Shown in pieces: positions 6,890-14,669 of a stretch of DNA of 19,851 bases. Where the stretch lies: NCBI GenBank assembly GCA_035719045.1, contig DASTGO010000361.1:1-19851 (forward strand). The letters are read 5' to 3'. This DNA comes from DASTGO01 sp035719045. Its GTDB lineage: Bacteria; Actinomycetota; Actinomycetes; Actinomycetales; Kineosporiaceae. Under the pieces are notes generated by a model. It did not search any database, was not told the origin of the DNA, and worked only from the letters and a program-made list of their open reading frames with translations. The position numbers and the translations under genes were made by a program. How positions within the stretch are numbered: position 1 is the first letter of the stretch; each line of letters opens with the position of its first letter.

Positions 6890-9370
6890 GTGCCTCTTAC
6901 CGACGGTGACCCAGTCGAAGTCCACAGTGACCAACCGGGCGGGGAGACCTACCGCCCGGGTCGCCCGGGGTGGCGGCAGCTGGTCGGCGCCGGGCCGGAC
7001 CAGGAGGGATGGCGCTGGGGCATCGGGGCCAAGGTCGGCCTGCTCGCCGCCGGCCTGGTGCTCACGCTCTTCGCCGCGACCGGCGCGCTGCTGCTGCAGG
7101 CGGGACAGACCACCGCGGAGTACGACCGGCTGCTGGCCGGCCGGGTCGCCGACGGCTTGGCCGCCCGGCAGATGCAGGTGGAGTTCAAGCGGCAGGTCCA
7201 GGAGTGGAAGGACATCCTGCTGCGCGGGTTCACCCCGGCGGACCTGAAGACCTACACCGACAACTTCCACGCCCGCGACGCCGGTGTCCGCAAGCTCAGC
7301 GACCAGCTCATCGAGCACACCACGGACACCAAGCTCAAGGCCCAACTGATCAGCTTCCGCGTCCAGCACGCACAGCTCGACACGGAATACCAGGCGGCCT
7401 ATGACGTCTTCGTCGCCGGGCAGGGCAAGAACCCCGCGGCGGCCGACCGGATGGTCCGTGGCAAGGACCGCGACCCGACGGCGCTGCTCGACACCGCCGT
7501 CGACGAGCTCAACGCGCGGATCGCCGCCGAGGTCGCCGCGCAGAAGGCCACCGCCGCCGCCCGGCAGCGGCTGGGCCTGCTGGTCGGCACGGCCCTGGTC
7601 GCCGTGCTCACCCTGATGATCGCCCTGGTCATCCGCCAGCTCGTCACCCCGGTGCGGGGCCTGACCCGGACCGCCCGCAAGCTGGCCGAGCAGACCCTTC
7701 CGGAGGCGATCGCCGCGATCCGCTCCGGACCCGCCGACGCCGAACCCCCGGTGCTGCCGGGCTACCAGGTCCGGACCCGGGACGAGCTGCGCGACCTCGC
7801 CGACGCCTTCACCCAGGTCCAGAACCGGGCGGTGGAGCTGGCCGTGGAGCAGCACCGGTCGGAGCGGGAGGCCGCCGAGATGCTGATCAACCTCGGCCGC
7901 CGTAACCAGAACCTGCTCAGCCGGCTGCTGTCCCAGGTCAGCGAGCTGGAGCGGACCGAGCAGGACCCCAAGGTGCTGGCCCGGCTGTTCCACCTCGACC
8001 ACGCGGCCACCCGCATCCGCCGCAACGCGGAAAGCATGCTCGTCCTCGCCGGTGCCACCCAGACCCGGACCTTCGCGGTCCCGGTGCCCTTCGAGGACGT
8101 GATCCGGGCCTCGTTGTCGGAGGTCGAGGATTACGTCCGGGTCGACCTCTACCACATCGAGGAGGGCACGGTCGCCGGGTCCGTCGCCGCCGACGTGGTC
8201 CACCTGCTGGCCGAGCTGATCGAGAACGCCACGAACTTCTCCCCGCCGCACACCCGGGTCACGGTGGTCGGGCAGCGGGTCCGCGACGGGTACCGGATCC
8301 GGGTGACCGACCAGGGCGTCGGGATGACCCACCGGGAGCTCACCGACGCCAACGAGCGGATCCTCCGGGCCGGAATGGGCTGGTCGGACAGCAAGCTGCT
8401 CGGCCTGTACGTGGTGGGCCGGCTGGCCGCCCGCCGCGGGATCGAGGTCAGCCTGGAGCCGTCGGCCACGCTGGGCATCACCGCGACCGTGCTCGTCCCG
8501 CCGACCGCGCTCGGCGAGGGCACCCCCGGCACCGGGCCGCTCACCCCCGTGGTGACGGTGACCACAGGGCCCACCCGCAACCCGGACGGCACGCGGATCC
8601 GGCAGCCGCAGTCCCGCCACACCGCATTGCCCGAACAGCTCGGCCTGCGCCCGCACGCGCTGCCCTCCTCACCGGCTCAGCCGTCGACACCGGCCCAGCC
8701 CTCCACGCCGGCCCGGCCGTCGCCGCGGGCGGTCCCGGCGGTGCCGGTCGCCTCCCCCGCACCGACCGCCCCGCCCGCCGCCACCGCCCGGGGACTTGAC
8801 CCGGCCGTGGGATCCGGATCCGCCGCCGTCCCCGGGACCGGGTCCGGCCAGCACGCACCGATGCCGAAGCGGGTGCGCGGGGCACAGCTGTCCGCCCTCA
8901 ACCTCGGCGAGGACGAGGGCCCGGCGTTCGCGCAGCCGGAGGAGGCCAGCCGCTGGAACCTGCGCAGCCTGCAGCTCGACGTGGAGGCCGCCCGCCGGGT
9001 GCTGCGGGAACAGGGGGCCTCGTTCGACGACCCCTTCCGGCCGGATCCCCTCGACACCGGCCCCGGCCCCGGCCCCGGCCCCGGCCCGGACTGGATCGAC
9101 CTGCCCGGTGCCGGACCCGACCGGATCGACCTGACCCGGCTCGAACGACCGCGCAGCGACCGGCCCCGGCCCGGACCGGACCCGGCCCGGGCGGGTGGCA
9201 CCGAGTGGACCGGCTACCCGGCCGACGGCACCCGGACCAACGGCACCCGGACCAACGGCACCCGGACCAACGGGACCCACACCAACGGCAACCGGGCCGA
9301 CGGCGGCCGCACCAACACCGATCGCCCCGGCCCGGACCGGACCTACGACCGCGGCCGGGAGGGCGCATGA
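6890..9370 (+). CDS. cvnA: Conservon sensor histidine kinase-like protein (CvnA type)
   Basis: Membrane protein of 826 residues. TM1 is about 47-70, an outer helical domain spans about 71-226, and TM2 is about 228-249, followed by a HAMP-like linker. The outer domain contains FKRQVQEWKDILLRG, a motif also seen in four-helix-bundle chemoreceptor sensors. The region VLARLFHLDHAATRIRRN stands where a dimerisation/phosphoacceptor helix would be. The ATPase domain has the N box ELIENATN (Asn446), the G1 box VTDQGVGM (Asp474) and a GLYVVGRLAARRG segment. A Pro-rich tail of about 280 residues ends in GTRTN repeats. In conservons this protein heads a signalling complex with the three products encoded next. 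The start is GTG 6890, apparently leaderless. The stop overlaps the next ATG. The signal is unknown. Confidence 0.9.
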   Translation: MPLTDGDPVEVHSDQPGGETYRPGRPGWRQLVGAGPDQEGWRWGIGAKVGLLAAGLVLTLFAATGALLLQAGQTTAEYDRLLAGRVADGLAARQMQVEFKRQVQEWKDILLRGFTPADLKTYTDNFHARDAGVRKLSDQLIEHTTDTKLKAQLISFRVQHAQLDTEYQAAYDVFVAGQGKNPAAADRMVRGKDRDPTALLDTAVDELNARIAAEVAAQKATAAARQRLGLLVGTALVAVLTLMIALVIRQLVTPVRGLTRTARKLAEQTLPEAIAAIRSGPADAEPPVLPGYQVRTRDELRDLADAFTQVQNRAVELAVEQHRSEREAAEMLINLGRRNQNLLSRLLSQVSELERTEQDPKVLARLFHLDHAATRIRRNAESMLVLAGATQTRTFAVPVPFEDVIRASLSEVEDYVRVDLYHIEEGTVAGSVAADVVHLLAELIENATNFSPPHTRVTVVGQRVRDGYRIRVTDQGVGMTHRELTDANERILRAGMGWSDSKLLGLYVVGRLAARRGIEVSLEPSATLGITATVLVPPTALGEGTPGTGPLTPVVTVTTGPTRNPDGTRIRQPQSRHTALPEQLGLRPHALPSSPAQPSTPAQPSTPARPSPRAVPAVPVASPAPTAPPAATARGLDPAVGSGSAAVPGTGSGQHAPMPKRVRGAQLSALNLGEDEGPAFAQPEEASRWNLRSLQLDVEAARRVLREQGASFDDPFRPDPLDTGPGPGPGPGPDWIDLPGAGPDRIDLTRLERPRSDRPRPGPDPARAGGTEWTGYPADGTRTNGTRTNGTRTNGTHTNGNRADGGRTNTDRPGPDRTYDRGREGA
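8668..8730 (+). repeat. PAQPST-type repeats in the kinase tail
   Basis: The DNA encodes SPAQPSTPAQPSTPARPSPR, an 18-base unit that has drifted at several positions. It is part of the disordered linker between the ATPase domain and the C-terminal end of the kinase. Confidence 0.6.
9227..9316 (+). repeat. 15-bp minisatellite encoding GTRTN pentapeptides
   Basis: Six 15-base units in register (9227-9316). The first three are identical (GGCACCCGGACCAAC), the fourth has three changes (GTHTN), and the fifth and sixth are more diverged (GNRAD, GGRTN). The period is a multiple of three, so copy-number change would keep the frame. A short GGCCCC-type repeat encoding Gly-Pro pairs lies upstream at about 9059-9088. 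Confidence 0.85.
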
Positions 9371-9804
9371 ACGAGGTGTTCCAGCCACGGCTGAGCGAGG
9401 GCGCCCGCAACGTCAACTGGTTGCTGGACAACTTCGTCGCCCAGACCGAAGGGGTCGAGCAGGCCGTGGGAGTCTCCGCCGACGGGCTGCTGATGGCGAT
9501 CTCCTCGCCGCTGGACCGGGCGGACGCCGACCGGTTCGCCGCGAGCCTGTCCGGGCTGATCAGCCTGGCACTGGGCACATCGCGGGTGCTGCGCAAGGGT
9601 CCGCTGCGGCAGGTCATCACGGAGTTCGGCCAGGGGTACCTGCTGGTCCAGTCGATCGGCGACGGGTCCTGCCTGGGGGTGGTGACCTCCGGGCAGTGCG
9701 ACCTCGGCCTGGTCGGCTACCAGAGCACCCTGCTCGTGCAGCGGATCGGTCAGCTGCTCAGCCCGGAGCTGATCGCCGAGTTGAAGACGAACCTCCTGCG
9801 GTGA
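9367..9804 (+). CDS. cvnB: Roadblock/LC7 domain protein of the conservon (CvnB type)
   Basis: A cytoplasmic protein of 145 residues whose whole length is a Roadblock/LC7 fold: NVNWLLDNFVAQTEGVEQAV, then SADGLLMAIS, and later GYLLVQSIGDGSCLGVVTS and a final helix near QRIGQLLSPEL. Such proteins regulate or scaffold the MglA-like GTPase; the expected partner is encoded two genes downstream. ATG 9367 overlaps the kinase stop (ATGA), and GGAGG at 9358-9362 precedes it. A longer open frame upstream in this phase is the repeat-rich end of the kinase read in another frame and was discarded. Confidence 0.92.
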   Translation: MNEVFQPRLSEGARNVNWLLDNFVAQTEGVEQAVGVSADGLLMAISSPLDRADADRFAASLSGLISLALGTSRVLRKGPLRQVITEFGQGYLLVQSIGDGSCLGVVTSGQCDLGLVGYQSTLLVQRIGQLLSPELIAELKTNLLR

Positions 9805-10292
9805 CCCGGGACTGGGAAGCACCCGACGCCGAGCGGGAGCTGCTCGGCCGGCCGTTCGTGGACCGGGCCTCCCGGCCGCACGGGTGGACGTGGTCGCCGG
9901 TCGACCAGCCGCCCGCACCCGATCCCGCGCACTCCCCCGCCGACCCGACGCGCCCGCACGACGACGTCCGGCCGTACCTGATGACCGGCGGGCGGACCGA
10001 GACCGCCGGGCCACCGGTGGCCATGGAGACCGTGATCGTGCTCAGCGGGCTCGCCCGGCGCGGCCCGATCCCGCGGCAGGCGTTCGAACGGGCCCGGATC
10101 CTGCGCGAATGCCAGCACCCCTGCTCGGTGGCCGAGGTGGCGGCCCGGCTCCAGCTCCCGCTCGGGGTCGCCGCCGTCCTGGTCGCGGACCTGCTCGCCG
10201 ACGGCCTGCTCGACGCTTCCATGGTGCGCCGCGAGCAGGCCCACGACATCGAACTCCTGGAGAGGCTGATCGCGGGTGTATCCGCTCTCTGA
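9801..10292 (+). CDS. cvnC: DUF742 protein of the conservon (CvnC type)
   Basis: A protein of 163 residues. The N-terminal third is variable and Pro-rich; the DUF742 core begins at RPYLMTGGRTE and continues through LSGLARRGPI, then ERARILRECQHPCSVAEVAARLQLPLGVAAVLVADLLADGLL, which looks like a winged helix. Conservon proteins of this kind are thought to join the roadblock/GTPase complex; their biochemistry is poorly known. GTG 9801 overlaps the stop of the roadblock gene (GTGA), so it is read by coupling, with no separate ribosome site. Its 3' end overlaps the GTPase gene by 17 bases. Confidence 0.9.
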   Translation: MTRDWEAPDAERELLGRPFVDRASRPHGWTWSPVDQPPAPDPAHSPADPTRPHDDVRPYLMTGGRTETAGPPVAMETVIVLSGLARRGPIPRQAFERARILRECQHPCSVAEVAARLQLPLGVAAVLVADLLADGLLDASMVRREQAHDIELLERLIAGVSAL

Positions 10293-10896
10293 CCCCGGAC
10301 CGTCCCCGGTCACCGACCTCGCGCCCGCACCCCCGACCCCGGTCAAGATCGTGGTGTCCGGCGGCTTCGGCGTGGGCAAGACGACGTTCATCGGCGCGCT
10401 GTCGGAGATCGAGCCGCTGACCACCGAGGCGGCCATGACCACGGTCGCGGCAGGCGTCGACCGGCCGGGGCTGGCCGGGGAGAAGACCACGACGACGGTC
10501 GCGATGGACTTCGGCCGGATCACCATCGACCCGGCGATGATCCTCTACCTGTTCGGCACGCCCGGCCAGGACCGGTTCGGCTTCATGTGGAACGACCTGG
10601 TCACCGGGGCGCTCGGCGGGATCGTCCTGCTGGACACCGAGCGGATCGCCGACGGCTTCGTGGCGATGGACTACTTCGAGCGGCTGGGGCTGCCCTTCGT
10701 GGTGGCGGTCAACGAGTTCGAGGGACGGCCGCGGGTCCCGGTCGAGGCGGTCCGCGAGGCGGCCAACGTCGACCCGGAGGTCCCGGTGCTGCCCGTCGAC
10801 GCCCGTCACCGGGAACCGGTCAAGCAGGTCGTCCTCGGCCTGCTGCACCTGGTGCTGCGGCAGGCCCGGACCGAGTCCGCCAGGCCTGCCGGCTGA
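10276..10896 (+). CDS. cvnD: MglA/Ras-like GTP-binding protein of the conservon (CvnD type)
   Basis: A small GTPase of 206 residues. The P-loop is G30-F-G-V-G-K-T-T37 within KIVVSGGFGVGKTTF. Switch/G3 is LFGTPGQDRF (92-101). The G4 position reads N146-E-F-E in place of NKxD, as usual in this bacterial family. It would cycle between GTP and GDP under control of the roadblock and DUF742 proteins and report the state of the membrane kinase. GTG 10276 is the chosen start, with GGAGAGG 10 bases upstream, although the first 22 residues are Pro-rich and not part of the fold. No P450 gene follows, unlike some Streptomyces conservons. Confidence 0.93.
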   Translation: MYPLSDPGPSPVTDLAPAPPTPVKIVVSGGFGVGKTTFIGALSEIEPLTTEAAMTTVAAGVDRPGLAGEKTTTTVAMDFGRITIDPAMILYLFGTPGQDRFGFMWNDLVTGALGGIVLLDTERIADGFVAMDYFERLGLPFVVAVNEFEGRPRVPVEAVREAANVDPEVPVLPVDARHREPVKQVVLGLLHLVLRQARTESARPAG

Positions 10897-11023
10897 CCCC
10901 CCCGTGGCTGCCCGGCCCGGCCGCGACCCGCGGGCTGACAGCGGCCCCTTCGAGCTGCCACCTGGACCGGCCATCCACCAGGGACCGAGGGCCCGGACCG
11001 GGGCACCCGGGAAGGAACGGGTA

Positions 11024-11057
11024 CCGGAGGGGGTGACTTCACCCTCCCCCTTTCCGG
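11024..11057 (+). terminator. Hairpin after the conservon
   Basis: GGGTGA (11031-11036) pairs with TCACCC (11039-11044). The stem extends outward through GGAGG and TCCCC with one mismatch, and then CCGG pairs with CCGG. A short T run (11051-11053) lies on the 3' side. It is 127 bases after the GTPase stop. It is a likely terminator, but the loop is only two bases. Confidence 0.45.
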
Positions 11058-11065
11058 CCAGGTAA

Positions 11066-11090
11066 GTGACGCTCGTCACCACATCTGTGG
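11066..11090. promoter_or_regulatory. CRP-like palindrome and an adjoining dyad
   Basis: GTGACGCTCGTCAC (11066-11079) is a perfect palindrome of the CRP/GlxR form GTGA-N6-TCAC. CCACA-TC-TGTGG (11079-11090) is a second dyad that shares its first base. Both lie within 50 bases of the aldehyde dehydrogenase start. A cAMP-receptor-type site, and hence carbon control, is plausible but rests on form only. Confidence 0.4.
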
Positions 11091-11113
11091 ACGATGACGA
11101 GGAGGTCACGGTC

Positions 11114-12598
11114 ATGACGGTGGTGGAACCGCAGGCCGGCACCACGCCCGGCGGGGTCGAGGTCCGGCCCGGCCAGCTGTTCATCGGGGGGACCTGGCAG
11201 GACGCCGCCGACGGCGCGACCGGGACGATCGAGGACCCGGCCACCGGCCGGCCGGTCACCACGGTGGCGGCCGCAGGTGCACCGGACGTCTCCGCGGCGG
11301 TGGGCGCGGCCCGGACCGCGTTCGACTCCGGGACCTGGTCCGGGATGACCCCCCGGCAGCGCGGGAAGATCCTGCTCAAGGCCGCCGAACTGCTGGCCTC
11401 CCGGGCCGACGAGTTCGCCCGGCTGGAGTCCCTGGACGTCGGCAAGCCGCTGATGTTCACCTCCACGGTGGACATCCCGACCGTGGTGGACACCTTCGAG
11501 TACTACGCGGCGCTGGCCGCCGGGATCGAGGGGGCGACCCGCCCGACCACGATGCCGACCCTGGCGTACACCCGCCGGGAGGCGATCGGCGTGGTCGGTG
11601 CGATCACCCCGTTCAACTTCCCGGCGATCCTGTCCGCGACGAAGATCGCCCCCGCGCTGGCGGCCGGCAACACGATGGTGCACAAGCCCGCCCAGGAGAC
11701 CCCGCTGTCGGCGCTGCGGTTCGCCGAGATCCTGGCCGAGGCCGGGGTCCCGGACGGGGTCTACAACCTGGTCACCGGCGACGGCTCGGTCGGTGCGGGC
11801 ATCGTCGAGCACCCCGGGGTGGACAAGATCGCCTTCACCGGCTCCTCGGCCACCGGCCGCAGCGTGGCCGCGCTGGCCGCGGGCACCCTCAAGCAGGTCA
11901 CCGTCGAACTGGGCGGCAAGGGCGCGAACATCATCTTCGCCGACGCCGACCTGGAGGCGGCGATCAACACCGCGATCGCGGCCTTCGTGTTCAACACCGG
12001 CCAGTTCTGCATGTCCGGCAGCCGGCTGCTCGTCGAGCGCCCGGTCTACGAGGCCGTGGTCGGCGCGCTCGCCGGTGCGGCCCCGCACATCCCGGTCGGC
12101 GGCCCGTTCGCCGAGGGCACCGTCGTCGGTCCGATGGCCGGTCCGAACCACCTGGCCAAGGTGCGCGGCTTCCTCGACGCCGCCGCCGGCACGCCCGGGG
12201 TCCGGGTGCTCAGCGGCGGGGAGCCCGCCGGCGCCGAGGGCTACTTCGTCACCCCCCACGTGCTCGCCGACGTGGAGCAGTCCTCCACCTTCGTCCAGGA
12301 CGAGATCTTCGGCCCGGTGGTCACGGTCCAGCCGTTCGACACCGAGGAGGAGGCCGTCCGGCTGGCCAACGGCACCGCCTACGGGCTGGCGGCGGGCCTG
12401 CAGACCAAGGACGTCACCCGCGCCCACCGCGTCGCCGCCCAGCTCAACGCGGGCATCGTGTGGGTCAACGGCTGGTCGCTGCTCGACCCGGCGATGCCGT
12501 TCGGTGGCGTCGGCCGGTCCGGTTACGGCCGGGAGAACGGGCCGGAGGGCCTGGACGCCTACCTGCGCACCAAGTCCGTCGTCGTCAACCTCGGCTGA
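11114..12598 (+). CDS. NAD(P)-dependent aldehyde dehydrogenase
   Basis: Soluble ALDH-superfamily enzyme of 494 residues. It oxidises an aldehyde to the acid. Seen: ITPFNFPAILSATKIAPALA with the cofactor loop, HKPAQETPLSAL, the FTGSSATGR turn, the general-base motif VELGGK with Glu265 and the nucleophile Cys299 in NTGQFCMSGSR. The ending PFGGVGRSGYGRENG is typical of the betaine/aromatic aldehyde branch. ATG 11114 is chosen because GGAGG (11101-11105) lies 8 bases upstream; an in-frame GTG at 11066 sits inside a palindrome. An aryl-alcohol-type dehydrogenase follows after 33 bases, so the pair probably takes one alcohol to its acid. With the VanA-like oxygenase nearby an aromatic aldehyde is likely; this is inference. 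Confidence 0.92.
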   Translation: MTVVEPQAGTTPGGVEVRPGQLFIGGTWQDAADGATGTIEDPATGRPVTTVAAAGAPDVSAAVGAARTAFDSGTWSGMTPRQRGKILLKAAELLASRADEFARLESLDVGKPLMFTSTVDIPTVVDTFEYYAALAAGIEGATRPTTMPTLAYTRREAIGVVGAITPFNFPAILSATKIAPALAAGNTMVHKPAQETPLSALRFAEILAEAGVPDGVYNLVTGDGSVGAGIVEHPGVDKIAFTGSSATGRSVAALAAGTLKQVTVELGGKGANIIFADADLEAAINTAIAAFVFNTGQFCMSGSRLLVERPVYEAVVGALAGAAPHIPVGGPFAEGTVVGPMAGPNHLAKVRGFLDAAAGTPGVRVLSGGEPAGAEGYFVTPHVLADVEQSSTFVQDEIFGPVVTVQPFDTEEEAVRLANGTAYGLAAGLQTKDVTRAHRVAAQLNAGIVWVNGWSLLDPAMPFGGVGRSGYGRENGPEGLDAYLRTKSVVVNLG

Positions 12599-12631
12599 TC
12601 GGCCGCCGCACTCTCACGGAGGAGATGGTCC

Positions 12632-13741
12632 ATGCTCACCACCAAGGCAGCCGTCGTCGAGGCCCCGGGTGCGCCGTTCACGGTGCACGAGGTCACCCTC
12701 GCCGACCTGCGGCCCGACGAGGTCCTGGTCAAGATGGTCGCGGCCGGCCTGTGTCACACCGACCTCGGCGTCCAGGCCGGGGGCATCCCCTTCCCCCTGC
12801 CGGGCGTGCTCGGCCACGAGGGAGCCGGTGTCGTGGTCGAGACCGGCGCGGCGGTCACCAAGGTCAAGCCGGGCGACAAGGTGCTGCTCAGCTTCACCTC
12901 CTGCGGCACCTGCCCGGCCTGCCGGGGCGGCCACCCCGCGTACTGCGACACCTGGGTGCCGCGCAACCTCATCTTCGGCGCCCGGGACGACGGCAGCGCG
13001 ACCGTCGAGCGGGAGGGCCAGCAGATCGGGGGGCGGTTCTTCGGCCAGTCCTCCTTCGCCGCCCACGCCGTCGCCGACGAGCGCAGCGTGGTCAAGGTCG
13101 ACGACGACGCGCCGCTGGAACTGCTGGCCCCGCTGGGCTGCGGCGTGCAGACCGGCTTCGGCACGGTCTGGAACATCCTCGACCCCAAACCCGGGACCAC
13201 CCTCGCGGTCTTCGGCTCCGGTGCCGTAGGCCTGGCCGCGGTGATGGCCGCCGCGAGCCTGCCCCTGCAGGCGGTCATCGCCGTCGACCTCGTCGACTCC
13301 CGGCTGGAACTGGCCCGGGAACTCGGTGCCACACACACGGTCAACGCGGGCACCCAGGACGTCGCCGCCGCGATCGCACAGATCACCGGCGGGCGCGGCC
13401 TGGGCAGCGCGATCGACACCACGGCCGTCCCGGCCGTCGTCCGCACCGCGGTGGACGCCCTCGGCGTCCGCGGTACGGCGGCGATCGTCGGCGCACCGCC
13501 GCAGGGCACCGAGGTGTCCTTCGAGGTGCAGAGCCTGCTGCCCGGCAAGCGGATCGTCGGGGTCACCCTCGGCGACGGCGAGCCGGAGACCCTCATCCCG
13601 CAACTGGTCGCCCTGCACCGGGCAGGCAAGCTGCCGCTGGAGAAGCTGGTCAAGCACTACGCGCTGGAGGACCTCGACGAGGCTGCGGCGGACATGCACC
13701 ACGGCGTCACCATCAAGCCGGTCGTGCGGTTCGACCAGTGA
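12632..13741 (+). CDS. Zinc-dependent aryl-alcohol-type dehydrogenase (XylB-like MDR)
   Basis: Medium-chain dehydrogenase of 369 residues. Catalytic zinc ligands are C41 (GLCHTD), H62-E63 (GHEGAG) and C170 (LGCGVQTG). The structural zinc is held by C91, C94, C97 and C105. The Rossmann loop is GSGAVG (195-200), with D219 after the second strand favouring NAD. The sequence pattern groups with benzyl/aryl-alcohol and class III-type dehydrogenases. Role: reversible oxidation of an alcohol, probably benzylic, to the aldehyde used by the enzyme encoded upstream. The start has GGAGG at 12618-12622. It ends the operon and is followed by two strong hairpins. Confidence 0.9.
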   Translation: MLTTKAAVVEAPGAPFTVHEVTLADLRPDEVLVKMVAAGLCHTDLGVQAGGIPFPLPGVLGHEGAGVVVETGAAVTKVKPGDKVLLSFTSCGTCPACRGGHPAYCDTWVPRNLIFGARDDGSATVEREGQQIGGRFFGQSSFAAHAVADERSVVKVDDDAPLELLAPLGCGVQTGFGTVWNILDPKPGTTLAVFGSGAVGLAAVMAAASLPLQAVIAVDLVDSRLELARELGATHTVNAGTQDVAAAIAQITGGRGLGSAIDTTAVPAVVRTAVDALGVRGTAAIVGAPPQGTEVSFEVQSLLPGKRIVGVTLGDGEPETLIPQLVALHRAGKLPLEKLVKHYALEDLDEAAADMHHGVTIKPVVRFDQ

Positions 13742-13744
13742 GCT

Positions 13745-13774
13745 TGCGCGCCGACCTGCCCGGGTCGGTGCGCA
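13745..13774 (+). terminator. First hairpin between convergent genes
   Basis: TGCGCGCCGACC (13745-13756) pairs with GGTCGGTGCGCA (13763-13774), 12 base pairs including one G-T, with a 6-base loop. It starts 4 bases after the alcohol dehydrogenase stop. There is no T run, as is common in high-GC actinobacteria. Confidence 0.7.
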
Positions 13775-13783
13775 GGGACGGGA

Positions 13784-13812
13784 CCGGGCGGTGCAACGGG
13801 GGCACCGCCCGG
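13784..13812. terminator. Second hairpin, probably bidirectional
   Basis: CCGGGCGGTGC (13784-13794) and GCACCGCCCGG (13802-13812) form a perfect 11-base stem with a 7-base loop. Placed between the plus-strand alcohol dehydrogenase and the minus-strand SDR, it can serve both. Confidence 0.7.
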
Positions 13813-13850
13813 ACCCAGGTCCATGCGGGTCAGGGTCAGTCCGGTACGGA

Positions 13851-14669
13851 TCAGTCCCGGTCGGGGCCGGCCGCCCCGAGCAGCCCGGCCCGCAGCCGGG
13901 ACATGCCGTCCAGCCATCGGTCGTAGTCCTCGCCCTTGCGGCGCAGGTAGGTCAGCACCTGAGGATGCGGAAGGATCAGGAATCGCTCGGCGTCCAGCCC
14001 GCGGATCACCTCGTCGGCGACCTGCTCAGGACTGAGCACACCGTCCAGGGCGGCGGCATGGGCCGGTCCGGGGGCGGTGTCACGGGCCTGCCGGATCATC
14101 GCGGTGTCCACCGCCTGCGGGCAGAGCACCGACACCTTGATCCCGTCCCCGGCGTGGGTGATCGCGACATGTTCGGCGAAGCCGATCGCGGCGTGCTTGG
14201 TGGTCGCGTACACCCCACCCCCGGGCTGGGTGAGCAGTCCCGCCGCGGACACGGTGTGCAGCAGGTGTCCCCCGCCCCGGGCGCGCATCCGCGGCACGAG
14301 CGCACGCACCGCGTACACGTGGGCCATCACGTGCACCTGCCAGCCGAACTGCCACTGCTCGTCGGTCCCGGAGGCCGCGTTGTGCTGGTCGGGGTCGGTG
14401 AACAGCACCCCGGCGTTGGAGCAGAACAGCCCGATCGGCCCGGCCTCCCGCTCGACCTGTTCGACCAGCCCGGCCACCGCGGCCTCGTCGGTGACGTCGA
14501 CGCGGACGGCCAGGCCGCCGACCTGGGCGGCGACCCGTTCCGCCGCAGCCGCATCCCGGTCGGCGACCACGACCGCGGCCGCGCCCTCCCGGCGGAACCG
14601 GCGACACAGTGCCTCCCCGATCCCCGCTCCCCCGCCGGTCACCACGACCACCCGGTCCGCGACCTTCAT
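13851..14669 (-). CDS. SDR family NAD(P)-dependent oxidoreductase
   Basis: Classical short-chain dehydrogenase of 272 residues. The cofactor loop is T11-G-G-G-A-G-I-G18. D37-R38 after the second strand suggests NAD. N85-A-G87 is present. The catalytic residues are Ser141, Tyr154 and Lys158 (YATTK). The tetrad Asn position reads His113 (QVHVMAHVYA). It would oxidise a secondary alcohol or reduce a ketone on an acyl substrate. The ATG has GGGAG upstream on its strand. It is divergent from the TetR regulator with 56 bases between, a common sign of shared control. Similar SDR genes accompany acyl-CoA dehydrogenase/APH clusters in mycolata, which suits a role in side-chain or hydroxy-acid catabolism. 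Confidence 0.88.
   Translation of the reverse strand: MKVADRVVVVTGGGAGIGEALCRRFRREGAAAVVVADRDAAAAERVAAQVGGLAVRVDVTDEAAVAGLVEQVEREAGPIGLFCSNAGVLFTDPDQHNAASGTDEQWQFGWQVHVMAHVYAVRALVPRMRARGGGHLLHTVSAAGLLTQPGGGVYATTKHAAIGFAEHVAITHAGDGIKVSVLCPQAVDTAMIRQARDTAPGPAHAAALDGVLSPEQVADEVIRGLDAERFLILPHPQVLTYLRRKGEDYDRWLDGMSRLRAGLLGAAGPDRD

Noticed and set aside
9227..9316. CRISPR-like array
   Set aside because: The units are contiguous 15-mers with no spacers and encode a protein repeat.
11598..13229. Plus-strand frame running across both dehydrogenase genes
   Set aside because: It is an off-frame reading of aldehyde and alcohol dehydrogenase genes that have complete active sites in their own frames.
13745..13812. 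Small structured RNA between the convergent genes
   Set aside because: Two adjacent GC hairpins right after a stop codon between convergent genes are better explained as terminators.
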